Source of the DNA: Prevotella sp. tc2-28
Lineage (GTDB): Bacteria; Bacteroidota; Bacteroidia; Bacteroidales; Bacteroidaceae
Assembly: GCF_900107705.1 (NCBI RefSeq)
Contig: NZ_FNRE01000018.1
Coordinates: 1-60,343 of the forward strand
Direction of reading: 5' to 3'
DNA: 60,343 nucleotides
The translations under genes were made by a program, and so were the position numbers. Below, piece after piece: positions 7,319-16,300 of this stretch (position 1 is the stretch's first letter; the number at the start of each line of letters is the position of its first letter). The notes beneath the pieces were generated by a model. That model had not been told where the DNA came from. It ran no database searches and worked only from the letters and a program-made list of their open reading frames with translations.

Positions 7319-7391
7319 CTCGAAGGTAGGCTGTATCTCGGAAATACCCAAATAAATTTGGTATTTCGCTCGATTTGCACTACCTTTGCAG
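7319..7391 (+). repeat. Dispersed palindromic promoter-bearing repeat, copy 2, with argS promoter
   Basis: Same element as 3538-3621: CTCGAAGGTAGGCTG, then a CGGAAATA segment, a variable centre, TATTTCGCTCGATTTGCAC and TACCTTTGCAG. It carries a promoter with TTTG at 7357-7360, a 20-bp spacer and TACCTTTG at 7381-7388, which ends 21 bp before the argS start. The two copies share both conserved halves but differ in the loop. Confidence 0.75.
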
Positions 7392-7409
7392 ACGCTTAAC
7401 GTTAAGAGT

Positions 7410-9194
7410 ATGAAGATAGAACAACAGATACAGTCGGCAGCCATTGCTGCCGTGAAGGCATTGTATGGACAGGACGTGCCTGAGAAGATGGTACAGCTGC
7501 AGAAGACACGCAGCGAGTTTGAGGGAAACCTGACCCTCGTGGTGTTCCCCTTTGTCAAAATGGCTCGCAAGAGTCCAGAACAGACGGCACAGGAACTGGG
7601 TGAATACCTGGTGCAGAACTGTGACGCCATCAGCAAATTCAATGTGGTAAAAGGTTTTCTGAACCTCAGCATAGCTGACCAAGCTTGGCTCACACTCCTA
7701 CAAGATATCGACAAGGATGAGCACTACGGCGAGAAACAGGCTACTGACGAGAGCCCGCTCGTGATGATAGAATACTCATCGCCCAACACCAATAAACCCC
7801 TGCATCTGGGACATGTGCGCAACAACCTGCTGGGATGGTCGCTGGCTCAGATTATGCAAGCCAACGGCAATAAGGTCGTGAAAACGAACATCGTGAACGA
7901 TCGTGGCATCCACATCTGCAAGTCAATGCTGGCTTGGCTGAAGTGGGGCAATGGCGAGACGCCTGAATCAAGCGGGAAGAAGGGTGACCACTTAATTGGC
8001 GACTACTATGTAGCCTTCGACAAGCACTATCGCGAGGAAATCAAGGAACTCATGGCTCAGGGTATGGACGAGGAACAGGCCAAACAGGAGGCTCCGCTGA
8101 TTAAGGAAGCTCACGAAATGCTGGTAAAATGGGAACAGAACGACCCTGAGGTTCGTGCCCTTTGGGAGAAGATGAACTCGTGGGTTTACGCCGGTTTCGA
8201 CGAGACCTACCAGAAAATGGGTGTAAAGTTCGACAAGATATACTATGAAAGCCAGACCTACCTAAAAGGTAAGGCTAAGGTGGAAGAAGGACTGGCTAAC
8301 GGTCTATTCGAGCGCCATGAGGACAACTCGGTCTGGGCAGACCTCACTAACGAGGGACTGGACCAGAAGCTCTTGCTGCGCAGCGATGGCACTAGCGTAT
8401 ATATGACTCAGGACATCGGCACGGCTGAAATGCGTTTCCAAGACTACCCCATCGACAAAATGATTTATGTAGTGGGCAACGAACAGAACTACCACTTCCA
8501 AGTGCTCAGCATCCTGCTGGACCGTCTAGGCTTCAAGTGGGGCAAGGAATTGGTTCACTTCTCTTACGGTATGGTGGAATTGCCTAATGGTAAGATGAAA
8601 AGCCGCGAGGGTACTGTCGTAGATGCAGACGATTTGATGCAGCTGATGGTGGATGATGCCTATAAGACATCAATGGAGTTGGGCAAATTCGACGATATGA
8701 CTGAGGATGAGCGTCGCGAGATAGCCCGCATCGTTGGTATGGGAGCACTCAAATACTTCATCTTGAAGGTTGATGCCCGCAAAAATATGCTGTTCAACCC
8801 TAAAGAGTCTATCGACTTCAATGGTAATACTGGTCCATTTATCCAATATACCTATGCACGCATCCGCAGCATCCTGCGGAAAGCCGAGGGAACAAACTAT
8901 TCTCTTACCTCTCACCTCTCGCCTCTCACCTCTAAAGAGGTTGAGCTCATTCAGAAGATGAGCGAATATGGAGCTGCCGTTGAGCAGGCTGGCAAGGATT
9001 ACTCACCATCGGGCATTGCCAACTACTGCTATGAATTGACGAAGGTTTTCAACCAGTTCTACCACGACTATAGCATCCTCAACGAGTCTGATGAGCAGAA
9101 GAAGGCCGTGCGCCTGATGCTGGCCAAGAACGTAGCCAAGATTATCAAGAACAGCATGGCGCTGCTGGGTATCGAAGTTCCTGAGCGCATGTAA
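7410..9194 (+). CDS. argS: Arginyl-tRNA synthetase
   Basis: 594 residues, cytoplasmic class I enzyme charging tRNA-Arg. HLGH (132-135) follows SSPNTNKP, and the KMSKS-like loop appears as KMKSREGT near residues 395-402. The N-terminal Add1 and C-terminal DALR anticodon-binding domains are both present. The ATG at 7410 is chosen because the upstream TTG in frame lies inside the promoter box. Oddly, residues about 498-509 (LTSHLSPLTSK) are encoded by a 7-bp tandem repeat inserted in frame just after the YTYARIRSIL helix. Confidence 0.96.
   Translation: MKIEQQIQSAAIAAVKALYGQDVPEKMVQLQKTRSEFEGNLTLVVFPFVKMARKSPEQTAQELGEYLVQNCDAISKFNVVKGFLNLSIADQAWLTLLQDIDKDEHYGEKQATDESPLVMIEYSSPNTNKPLHLGHVRNNLLGWSLAQIMQANGNKVVKTNIVNDRGIHICKSMLAWLKWGNGETPESSGKKGDHLIGDYYVAFDKHYREEIKELMAQGMDEEQAKQEAPLIKEAHEMLVKWEQNDPEVRALWEKMNSWVYAGFDETYQKMGVKFDKIYYESQTYLKGKAKVEEGLANGLFERHEDNSVWADLTNEGLDQKLLLRSDGTSVYMTQDIGTAEMRFQDYPIDKMIYVVGNEQNYHFQVLSILLDRLGFKWGKELVHFSYGMVELPNGKMKSREGTVVDADDLMQLMVDDAYKTSMELGKFDDMTEDERREIARIVGMGALKYFILKVDARKNMLFNPKESIDFNGNTGPFIQYTYARIRSILRKAEGTNYSLTSHLSPLTSKEVELIQKMSEYGAAVEQAGKDYSPSGIANYCYELTKVFNQFYHDYSILNESDEQKKAVRLMLAKNVAKIIKNSMALLGIEVPERM
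8902..8936. repeat. Heptanucleotide repeat inside argS
   Basis: Five consecutive 7-mers: CTCTTAC, CTCTCAC, CTCTCGC, CTCTCAC, CTCTAAA. They fall within the argS coding sequence. Since 7 is not a multiple of 3, gain or loss of one unit would shift the reading frame. The reverse-complement unit GTGAGAG is related to the GTGAAAA and GTTGAGA units elsewhere in the window. Confidence 0.85.
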
Positions 9195-9195
9195 T

Positions 9196-9654
9196 ATGCA
9201 AAACCCTCCCGACTATAGAAACGACACGGTGTTGCCCTTGCCTCTTGAGGTAAGGGCAGACGCATGGGCTGTGGATGCCGCCTGCAGTGGCAACCCCGGG
9301 CCTATGGAGTATCAAGCCATAGACCTACAGACTGGCGCTCGTGTGTTCCACTTCGGACCTATGAAAGGAACGAATAACATCGGGGAGTTTCTGGCTATTG
9401 TACATGCTTTGGCGCTGATGCAGCAGCAGGGATTGCACGACAAAGTTATATACAGCGATTCCTATAATGCCATCCTTTGGGTCAACAAGCGCCAATGCAA
9501 GACAAAATTAGAGCGTACTCCCGAAACGGAGCCGCTCTATCAGATTATTGCCCGTGCAGAACGCTGGCTGAAAACCCATCAGTGGCGCAACCCCATCATT
9601 AAATGGGAAACGCAGAAATGGGGCGAGGTGCCTGCTGACTTCGGTAGGAAATAA
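9196..9654 (+). CDS. Ribonuclease HI-like protein
   Basis: 152 residues. The RNase H fold signature VDAACSGNPGP gives the first catalytic Asp, GTNNIGEFLAIVHAL the Glu, SDSYNAI the second Asp, and WGEVPADFGRK the last Asp, so the DEDD set is complete. It would cut the RNA strand of RNA-DNA hybrids. No N-terminal hybrid-binding (viroplasmin) domain is present. It starts one base after the argS stop, so it is probably cotranscribed with argS, and its last 56 bp overlap the 3' end of ribD on the other strand. Confidence 0.88.
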   Translation: MQNPPDYRNDTVLPLPLEVRADAWAVDAACSGNPGPMEYQAIDLQTGARVFHFGPMKGTNNIGEFLAIVHALALMQQQGLHDKVIYSDSYNAILWVNKRQCKTKLERTPETEPLYQIIARAERWLKTHQWRNPIIKWETQKWGEVPADFGRK

Positions 9655-10564
9655 TGGTATTCCCACCATATTCTACCGTATTATATAGTTGCACATAAGC
9701 CGGAAGCTGAGGTGCGCGTGTACCATCACTAACGGTGATGGGTGACGTCTCAACCCGTATCTCGTCCCACAAGCCTGCCTTGATGAATGATTCATGTGTC
9801 TGACAACCACCCTCAACAATAAGTGATTGGATGCCATGTTGGTAGAGGTCGTCCATTAGCTGGGGGATTGGACGATGATGTGTCAAGACTACTCGCTTGG
9901 GATTAGGACCATACCAATGACGAACGGTTAACTGCGGATGTTCACGGACGTCTGTGGTATGTCCTACCAAAATGGCATCTTCCTCGGCACGCAACTGATG
10001 CGAGAGCATCTGTGTCTGTTCGTTGGAAATCTGGAGGGCTTTACCATGATCGTCAATAAAGCCATTGGCCGTCTGTGCCCACTTCAAGATAATGTAAGGA
10101 CGATGCTTGGAATGGTAAGTGAAAAAACGACGGTTTAACCACTGGCACTCCTCCTCCAAAACGCCGACAGTAACATCTATACCTGCCTCTCGAATCATCT
10201 CCACGCCCCTGCCCTGCACCTTTGCAAACAGGTCTATGCAGCCAACGACAACACGCTTTACCCCCTTACGGACTATCAGCTCGGCACAGGGGGGCGTCTT
10301 GCCATAATGGGCACATGGTTCCAGCGAGACATAGATGGTGGCATCCTTCAGCAAAGTTTCATCCTCCGGATTCACAGAGGCAAAGGCGTTCACCTCCGCA
10401 TGCCCCTCGCCACAACGCACATGATAGCCCTCGCCGATGATGCGGTCATTGGCCACAATAACTGCACCTACCATCGGATTAGGTCTGGCACCATGAATGC
10501 CGTTGGCTGCTAGTTGTAGGCAGCGTCGCATGTATTTTTCGTCTTTACTCCTATAATTTTTCAT
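9599..10564 (-). CDS. ribD: Riboflavin biosynthesis deaminase/reductase
   Basis: 321 residues, bifunctional and cytoplasmic. The N-terminal deaminase has zinc ligands in HAE (55-57) and PCAHYGKTPPC (Cys84, Cys93). The C-terminal reductase starts near RPYIILKWAQTANGFI (about 155). Together they convert the pyrimidine product of RibA to 5-amino-6-ribitylamino-uracil phosphate. The C-terminal part is slightly short compared with E. coli RibD. The start codon lies within a TTTTCAC heptamer array shared with the divergent prmC promoter, and the 3' end is antisense to the RNase H gene. Confidence 0.94.
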   Translation of the reverse strand: MKNYRSKDEKYMRRCLQLAANGIHGARPNPMVGAVIVANDRIIGEGYHVRCGEGHAEVNAFASVNPEDETLLKDATIYVSLEPCAHYGKTPPCAELIVRKGVKRVVVGCIDLFAKVQGRGVEMIREAGIDVTVGVLEEECQWLNRRFFTYHSKHRPYIILKWAQTANGFIDDHGKALQISNEQTQMLSHQLRAEEDAILVGHTTDVREHPQLTVRHWYGPNPKRVVLTHHRPIPQLMDDLYQHGIQSLIVEGGCQTHESFIKAGLWDEIRVETSPITVSDGTRAPQLPAYVQLYNTVEYGGNTIISYRSQQAPRPISAFPI

Positions 10565-10590
10565 TTTTCACTTTTCACTTTTCACTTTTC
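10558..10590. repeat. Heptanucleotide repeat between ribD and prmC
   Basis: TTTTCAT followed by three TTTTCAC units and a partial copy. On the ribD strand the first unit supplies the ATG start codon, and the others read GTGAAAA. The array ends 4 bp before the TACCTTTG box of prmC and so fills its spacer and -33 zone. Confidence 0.85.
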
Positions 10591-10594
10591 TTCG

Positions 10595-10602
10595 TACCTT
10601 TG
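10595..10602 (+). promoter_or_regulatory. Promoter -7 box of prmC-recX-comF, near-leaderless
   Basis: TACCTTTG ends only 4 bp before the prmC ATG (10607). With the usual distance from this box to the transcription start, the mRNA would begin at or within a few bases of the start codon, so it is probably leaderless. Confidence 0.65.
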
Positions 10603-10606
10603 CAGT

Positions 10607-11446
10607 ATGACTTACAATGAACTATGGCACCTGCTAGCACCGCTCTATGGCGACGGCGAGGCGAAAGCGATTGCACGGATGGTCTATGACGTGCGGTTCG
10701 GCTTATCGCTGTCGGACATTTACATCGGCAAAGATACACAATTATCAGCAAACAGCCAAGCAGAACTCAGAAGATTTGCGGAAAGACTATTGCAACAGGA
10801 ACCCGTGCAGTATGTACTGGGACAGGCAGACTTCTGCGGAAGAACATTCTTAGTCAACAAGCATGTGTTAATACCCAGACCTGAAACGGAAGAATTGTGC
10901 CAGTGGGTAGCGTCTCTCACTCCTTCCTCCTTAAAAGGAAAGGAGGCAAAACTTCTCGACATCGGCACAGGGTCCGGATGTATCGCCATCACACTGGCAT
11001 CTATGTATCCCAAAGCGAAGGTAACGGCATGGGACATCTCAAGAGAGGCATTAGGGGTGGCACACGAAAATGCCAGGAGGCAGAACGTCAACGTTACATT
11101 GGAGCAAGTAGACGCCCTAAACATTTCTCACATCTCTCAATGGGACCTCATCATCAGCAATCCTCCTTATATTATAAATAAGGAACGCGCACGAATGGAA
11201 GCCAATGTGCTAGACTATGAGCCACATACCGCTCTGTTTGTACCTGATAGCGACCCATTGTTGTTCTACCATGCTATTGCACAGTATGGTCGGCAGGCGT
11301 TAAAAGAAGACGGATGGTTGTTCTTCGAGATGAATCCGCTTTATAACCAAGAGATGACTGAAATGCTTAGCACTATGTCCTACCACGACATTGAAATCAA
11401 GAACGACCAATTCGGTAAACAACGAATGATTAAAGCAAGGCGATGA
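10607..11446 (+). CDS. prmC: Release-factor glutamine methyltransferase
   Basis: 279 residues. It methylates the GGQ glutamine of peptide-chain release factors using S-adenosylmethionine. An N-terminal helical domain precedes the Rossmann methyltransferase with the SAM loop LLDIGTGSGCIAI (about 122-134) and the substrate motif NPPY at 185-188. First gene of a prmC-recX-comF operon; the stop overlaps the recX start by 4 bp. Confidence 0.95.
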   Translation: MTYNELWHLLAPLYGDGEAKAIARMVYDVRFGLSLSDIYIGKDTQLSANSQAELRRFAERLLQQEPVQYVLGQADFCGRTFLVNKHVLIPRPETEELCQWVASLTPSSLKGKEAKLLDIGTGSGCIAITLASMYPKAKVTAWDISREALGVAHENARRQNVNVTLEQVDALNISHISQWDLIISNPPYIINKERARMEANVLDYEPHTALFVPDSDPLLFYHAIAQYGRQALKEDGWLFFEMNPLYNQEMTEMLSTMSYHDIEIKNDQFGKQRMIKARR

Positions 11447-11928
11447 AACAAAAGACAGAACAAGAAGCTTTCCTGACATTGGCTACTCTTTGTGCACAGG
11501 CGGAACACTGCCAATGGGAAATGACAGAAAAAATGCGCCGATGGGAATTGTCCGAAGAGGCACAGGCTCGCATCATGGAACGTCTCACGAAAGAACGATA
11601 TGTGGACGACGAGCGCTTTGCACGTGCCTTCATCAAAGACAAGGTACGCTACAACAAATGGGGACGACGCAAGGTAGAGCAAGCTCTATGGCAGAAACAT
11701 ATTGCAGAAGACATTCGACAGCAAACACTTGACGAAGTCAGCAATGAAGAGTACCTTGACGTACTGAAACCGCTAATCAAGCAAAAAAGCAAAACAATTA
11801 AAGCAAAAAACGACTACGAGATGAACCAGAAACTGATGCGCTTTGCACTCAGCAGAGGCTTTACCTTTGATATTATCCGACAATGTATAGATGTGGAGGA
11901 TACGGATGAAAACGAGTTGGCTGACTAG
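11443..11928 (+). CDS. recX: Regulatory protein RecX
   Basis: 161 residues, all helical, with the three-helix repeats of RecX, including the conserved YVDDERFARAFIKDKV segment near 51-66 and KWGRRKVEQAL after it. RecX binds RecA filaments and restrains recombinase activity. recA is not nearby; the gene is instead packed between prmC (4-bp overlap) and comF (23-bp overlap), implying coupled translation. Confidence 0.9.
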   Translation: MKQKTEQEAFLTLATLCAQAEHCQWEMTEKMRRWELSEEAQARIMERLTKERYVDDERFARAFIKDKVRYNKWGRRKVEQALWQKHIAEDIRQQTLDEVSNEEYLDVLKPLIKQKSKTIKAKNDYEMNQKLMRFALSRGFTFDIIRQCIDVEDTDENELAD

Positions 11929-12604
11929 AATATTAGACTTCATATCGCCCCGTTTGTGTGTGATATGCGGTGAGCGATTAGCGCCAACAGAGCGTTCAAT
12001 TTGCTCTGCCTGCATGCTTCAACTGCCTCGCACAAAATTCCAATATGCTGCTGATGATAACCCAATGGTACAACTTTTCTGGCACCTGACACCCATCCGA
12101 CGAGCAGCTGCTCTGGTATTCTTCGAGCCACACTCTGAAATGGCGCAAATTATCTACAAACTGAAATACGCGCAACGTCCTGACATTGGCGAGGACATGG
12201 GCAGACTGATGGCAACGGAGATGAAATATGGCAACTTTTTCGAAGGCATCGACGCTCTACTTCCTGTCCCGCTAGAACGCAAGCGGCAACGTCAACGAGG
12301 CTACAACCAAAGCGAACAGCTGGCCATTGGAATTAGTCAGGCAACAGAATTACCTATCATCTCCAAAGCGCTGAGCCGAAAACGGTTCGTACAGAGCCAG
12401 ACACAACTCAACAGGCGTGAACGACAAGAAAATGTCAAAGACATCTTTCACTTGGAAAACGCATCACTTCTTAAGAACAAGCACGTCCTATTGATAGACG
12501 ACATCTGCACAACAGGAGCTACATTGATAGCCTGCACCAACGCCATCAAAGCTGTTGAAGGCATCCGCATCAGCGTCCTCACCTACGGTTTTACCAAAAG
12601 TTAA
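11906..12604 (+). CDS. comF: ComF-family phosphoribosyltransferase-like protein
   Basis: 232 residues from the ATG at 11906, which lies inside recX. An N-terminal zinc-binding region has CVICG and CSACM clusters; the C-terminal PRTase-fold domain has the PRPP-loop motif VLLIDDICTTGAT near residue 194. ComF family members act in DNA uptake in competent bacteria; in Bacteroidota the role is less clear. The stop lies 6 bp before the 3' end of a tRNA gene on the opposite strand. Confidence 0.88.
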   Translation: MKTSWLTRILDFISPRLCVICGERLAPTERSICSACMLQLPRTKFQYAADDNPMVQLFWHLTPIRRAAALVFFEPHSEMAQIIYKLKYAQRPDIGEDMGRLMATEMKYGNFFEGIDALLPVPLERKRQRQRGYNQSEQLAIGISQATELPIISKALSRKRFVQSQTQLNRRERQENVKDIFHLENASLLKNKHVLLIDDICTTGATLIACTNAIKAVEGIRISVLTYGFTKS

Positions 12605-12610
12605 AGGAAG

Positions 12611-12682
12611 TACCCCGACCCAGAATCGAACTGGGAACTAAGTCTTAGGAGGACCTTGTTATATCCATTTAACTATCAGGGC
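12611..12682 (-). tRNA. tRNA-Arg (anticodon CCT)
   Basis: Minus-strand cloverleaf: acceptor GCCCTGA pairs with TCGGGGT (two wobble pairs) with discriminator A. The D arm is GTTA/TAAC around an AATGGATA loop. The anticodon arm AGGTC/GACTT carries loop CTCCTAA (anticodon CCT), and the T arm is CCCAG/CTGGG with loop TTCGATT. CCA is not encoded. It reads AGG codons. A TACCTTTG box lies upstream at 12697-12704. Confidence 0.93.
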
Positions 12683-12694
12683 AGCAAAATCTGG

Positions 12695-12737
12695 TGCAAA
12701 GGTACAAAATAATTCGCAAATATTTCGTACCTTTGCA
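12695..12737. promoter_or_regulatory. Divergent promoter pair forming an inverted repeat
   Basis: Perfect 11-bp arms TGCAAAGGTAC (12695-12705) and GTACCTTTGCA (12727-12737) place one TACCTTTG box toward the tRNA-Arg gene (minus) and one toward the MaoC-like gene (plus). Neither has a good TTTG at the normal -33 distance. The two polymerase sites overlap, so they should compete. Confidence 0.7.
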
Positions 12738-12766
12738 CTATAATTATTCTAAAACAAAGAAAAAGC

Positions 12767-13231
12767 ATGGGAAAATTAGTGATTAACTCTTACGATGAGT
12801 TTGCTGCCCATTTGGGTGAAGAACTGGGAGCCTCTGACTGGCTGCAGGTAGATCAGGACCGTATCAACCTCTTTGCTGACGCGACACTAGACCACCAGTG
12901 GATTCATGTCGACGTGGAACGTGCAAAAGAAGAAAGTCCATATAAGTCGACCATTGCACATGGTTATCTGACACTCTCGTTACTACCTTACATGTGGGAC
13001 CAGATTATCGAGGTCAACAACATCAAGATGCTGGTCAACTATGGTATGACGGATATGCGCTTTGGGCAACCAGTTATCACAGGAAGCCGTGTACGCCTTG
13101 TTACCAAGTTACATAGCATTCAGAACCTGCGTGGCATCTGTAAGGCAGAGATCAAGTTCAAGATTGAGATTGAGGGCCAACGGAAACCAGCCCTAGAGGG
13201 CATCGCCTCTTTCTTGTATTATTTTAATTAA
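12767..13231 (+). CDS. MaoC-like (hot-dog fold) enoyl-CoA hydratase
   Basis: 154 residues. The hydratase-2 active-site pattern is present as DATLDHQWIHVD (about 37-48, catalytic Asp and His), followed by IAHGYLTLSLLP, which forms the substrate pocket. Members of this NodN/MaoC group hydrate short acyl-CoA or act on related thioesters; the substrate here is unknown. It stands alone between a promoter (12728-12735) and a terminator (13286). Confidence 0.85.
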   Translation: MGKLVINSYDEFAAHLGEELGASDWLQVDQDRINLFADATLDHQWIHVDVERAKEESPYKSTIAHGYLTLSLLPYMWDQIIEVNNIKMLVNYGMTDMRFGQPVITGSRVRLVTKLHSIQNLRGICKAEIKFKIEIEGQRKPALEGIASFLYYFN

Positions 13232-13285
13232 CTTGATCTACTAGTCATACTATAACAACTTGTTGAAAAGTCAACTATAAAAAAA

Positions 13286-13318
13286 GCCCGCCTCCATGAA
13301 AGGAAGCGGGCGATTTTT
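13286..13318. terminator. Bidirectional terminator between the MaoC-like gene and secDF
   Basis: A GC-rich stem GCCCGCCTCC / GGAAGCGGGC with one bulged base and a short loop is flanked by an A tract on the left and TTTTTAT on the right. It serves both convergent genes. Confidence 0.85.
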
Positions 13319-13332
13319 ATTTTTAGAAATTG

Positions 13333-16300
13333 TTATGCCTTAGTCTCTGTTTCTTCCTCACGGATGGTACGACCCATCACGAGGAAGGCTGTAGGAGCAG
13401 CAATAAAGAGTGAAGACAGCGTACCGAAGACAACACCCAAAATCATGGCGAAGGAGAAGCTGCGGATAGAATCACCACCGAGGATGAAGATGCACAGCAA
13501 CACGATCAGAGTTGTGACAGAGGTGTTGATAGTACGAGCCAATGTCTGGTTCAGCGAATCGTTGAACAACTGCTGACGATCGCGCTTTCCATAGAGTTGG
13601 AAGTTCTCACGGATACGGTCAAACACAACCACCTTATCATTGATTGAGTAACCTATCACAGTCAAAATAGCACCGATAAATACCTGATCAATTTCCAGTG
13701 ACATCGGCAAAATACCCCACAAAGCACTATACATACCGATAACTACCAAGGCATCGAGAGCCAGTGCAATAGTTGCACCAGTAGAGTAAGCAACATTGCG
13801 GAAGCGAAGCAGGATGTAGAGGAAAATTGCGATAAGGGCAATAATCACAGAAACGATGGCACCATAAGTAATGTCCTTAGCAACGGCAGGACCTACCTTA
13901 GCTGAGCTGATGATAGAGCCACCCTGACGAACGTCTGGATTCTTGAATGCCTCAACGCTTTCCTGACTTACAAAGCCTCCTTTCTTTAAGGCGTTATAAA
14001 GAATGGTCTCTGCCTCATCATCTACCGTCGGGCTGTTAGACTCGATGTTCCAGTTAGTGCTGACACGAATCGTCTTACCATCAGTACCCAGAGCGATTAC
14101 GCTAGTGTTAGCTTCCTTACCTGTATTCTCGCCTACCGAGTTGACAAAAGTACCAGCAAGAGCCTGTCGAACATCCTCAACGTGAGTTTCTTTGTCAAGT
14201 GTTACCACATAGTTACGACCTCCAGTGAAGTCGATGCTCTGGCTCAAGCCACGAACAAAGAAACAGCCGATGAAGAATATTGCGGCACAGCCCCAGATAG
14301 CAAAGCTCTTCTTGTACATACCCATGAAGTTGTACTTGGCGTTCTGCATCAGGTTCTTGGAATATCCGGTAACAAAGGTCAAATTGAGCCACTTATCCTT
14401 CTTCAGACGGTTCTCATAAACCAGACGTGTCAGGAACACAGCGGTGAAGAACGAGCAGAAGATACCAATAATCCAAGTGGTAGCAAAACCTTTAACAGGA
14501 CCTGTACCGAAGAACAGCAGGATGAAACCAGTAATCAATGATGTAACGTTAGAGTCAAAGATGGCTGAGAAAGCATTTGAATAACCCTTTTGCAGAGCTT
14601 CCTTCATTCCCATTCCATGACGTAACTCTTCCTTGATACGCTCATAAATCAGTACGTTTGCATCAACTGCAGTTCCCAAGGTCAGCACAATACCTGCAAT
14701 ACCTGGCATTGTCAACGCAGCCTGGAAGGATGTCAAGATACCCAACGTAAAGAACAAGTTGAACAGCAGAGCAATATCAGCTAAGATTCCGGGGATGAAG
14801 CCATACAACATAATCATGTAGACCATCAACAACACGAAAGCAACAGCAAATGAGATGACACCCTGCTTAATAGACTGAGCACCCAGTGAGGGACCAACGA
14901 CTTCCTCTTGTACGATGCGAGTAGGAGCCGGCATCTTACCAGAATTCAGCGTGTTTGCCAAGTCCTTGGTGGTCTCAATGGTAAAGTTTCCTGTAATCTG
15001 AGAGTTACCACCATCAATCTGTGTCAGAATACGTGGAGAACTATATACTGCATCGTCCAATACGATAGCCACTCCACGACCAATGTTCTGTTTCGTGATT
15101 TGTGACCAGCGACGAGCACCGTCGGAATTCATCTGCATAGAAACAGAGGGATGACCCATCTGGTCGAACTCATCCTTGGCATTAGTAATCACGTCACCTT
15201 CCAGCGGAGCACGACCGTTAGGCTCTGTCACCTTCAAAGCATACAAAGCAAAGATGTCACCCTTAGTGCTCTCGCCACCGAAGTCCTCAGGCTGAGCACC
15301 CCAGCGCAGTTTGCACTCTGCAGGCAGCACCTGGCGGGCAATGTCAGAATAGATGACCTTATTAACGTCTGCAGTATCACGGGCGTTAGCATAACCAACG
15401 ATAGACAAACCTTGTGGAACGGGCTGGAAAACAGCGAAGAGAGGATTTTGCTTCAGCGCATCAGCCTTAGCCTTTGCATCAACAGCGTTTGCCTTCTTAC
15501 CTGCAGCCAACTTAGCAGCCAAATCATTTGAAGAAGCCACTGCTGTAGTATCAGCAGCAACTGCCGTCGTGTCAGCGGCTACTTCCTCTGCTTCACCACC
15601 AGTAATAGCATATTTCTGATTCAATTGAGCAAGCATCGGATAAATTTCCTGTGCATTGTAAGTCTCCCAGAACTCCAGATTAGCAGACCCTTGTAACAAC
15701 TTACGAACGCGCTCAGGCTCTTTGATACCAGGCATCTCAACCATGATGCGACCGGACTGACCTTCCAACTTCTGGATATTAGGCTGTACGACACCAAACT
15801 TATCAATACGATTACGAACGACATTGAATGAATTGTCTACAGCAGACTGCACCTCTGCACGAAGAGCTGCCTCTACCTCAGAGTCTGAAGACTGCGTGCT
15901 GACCTTACCCTTCATCTGCTGAGTAGCAAAGATGGCAGCTAAGGGACGACCATTGCCATTTTTCTTCCAAGCTTTGATGAAGAGAGAGATAAAATCATCT
16001 TGACTGGTCTCTTCTTCTTTCTTAGCCTCTTCCATTGACTTCTTGTAGGTTGCGTCAGTCTTATGATCAGCCAGCACATCTACGACGTCAGGCACTGACA
16101 CCTCAAGAATAACGTTCATACCGCCCTTTAGGTCAAGACCAAGGCCGATCTCCATCTCGCGGCACTGTTTGAACGAATAGATTCCACAGTACACTTTCTC
16201 GTTCATGATCGAGTCCAGATACTCCTGACCTGCCTCTTCACTCATGGCTGCTGCCTTGTTCTCGTGGTAGCGAGTTACGAATGAGAAGGAAAGGTAGAAG

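Noticed and set aside
12611..12682. tRNA-flanked integration (attachment) site
   Set aside because: The tRNA-Arg gene has no integrase or direct repeat of its 3' end nearby, and the flanking genes are housekeeping.
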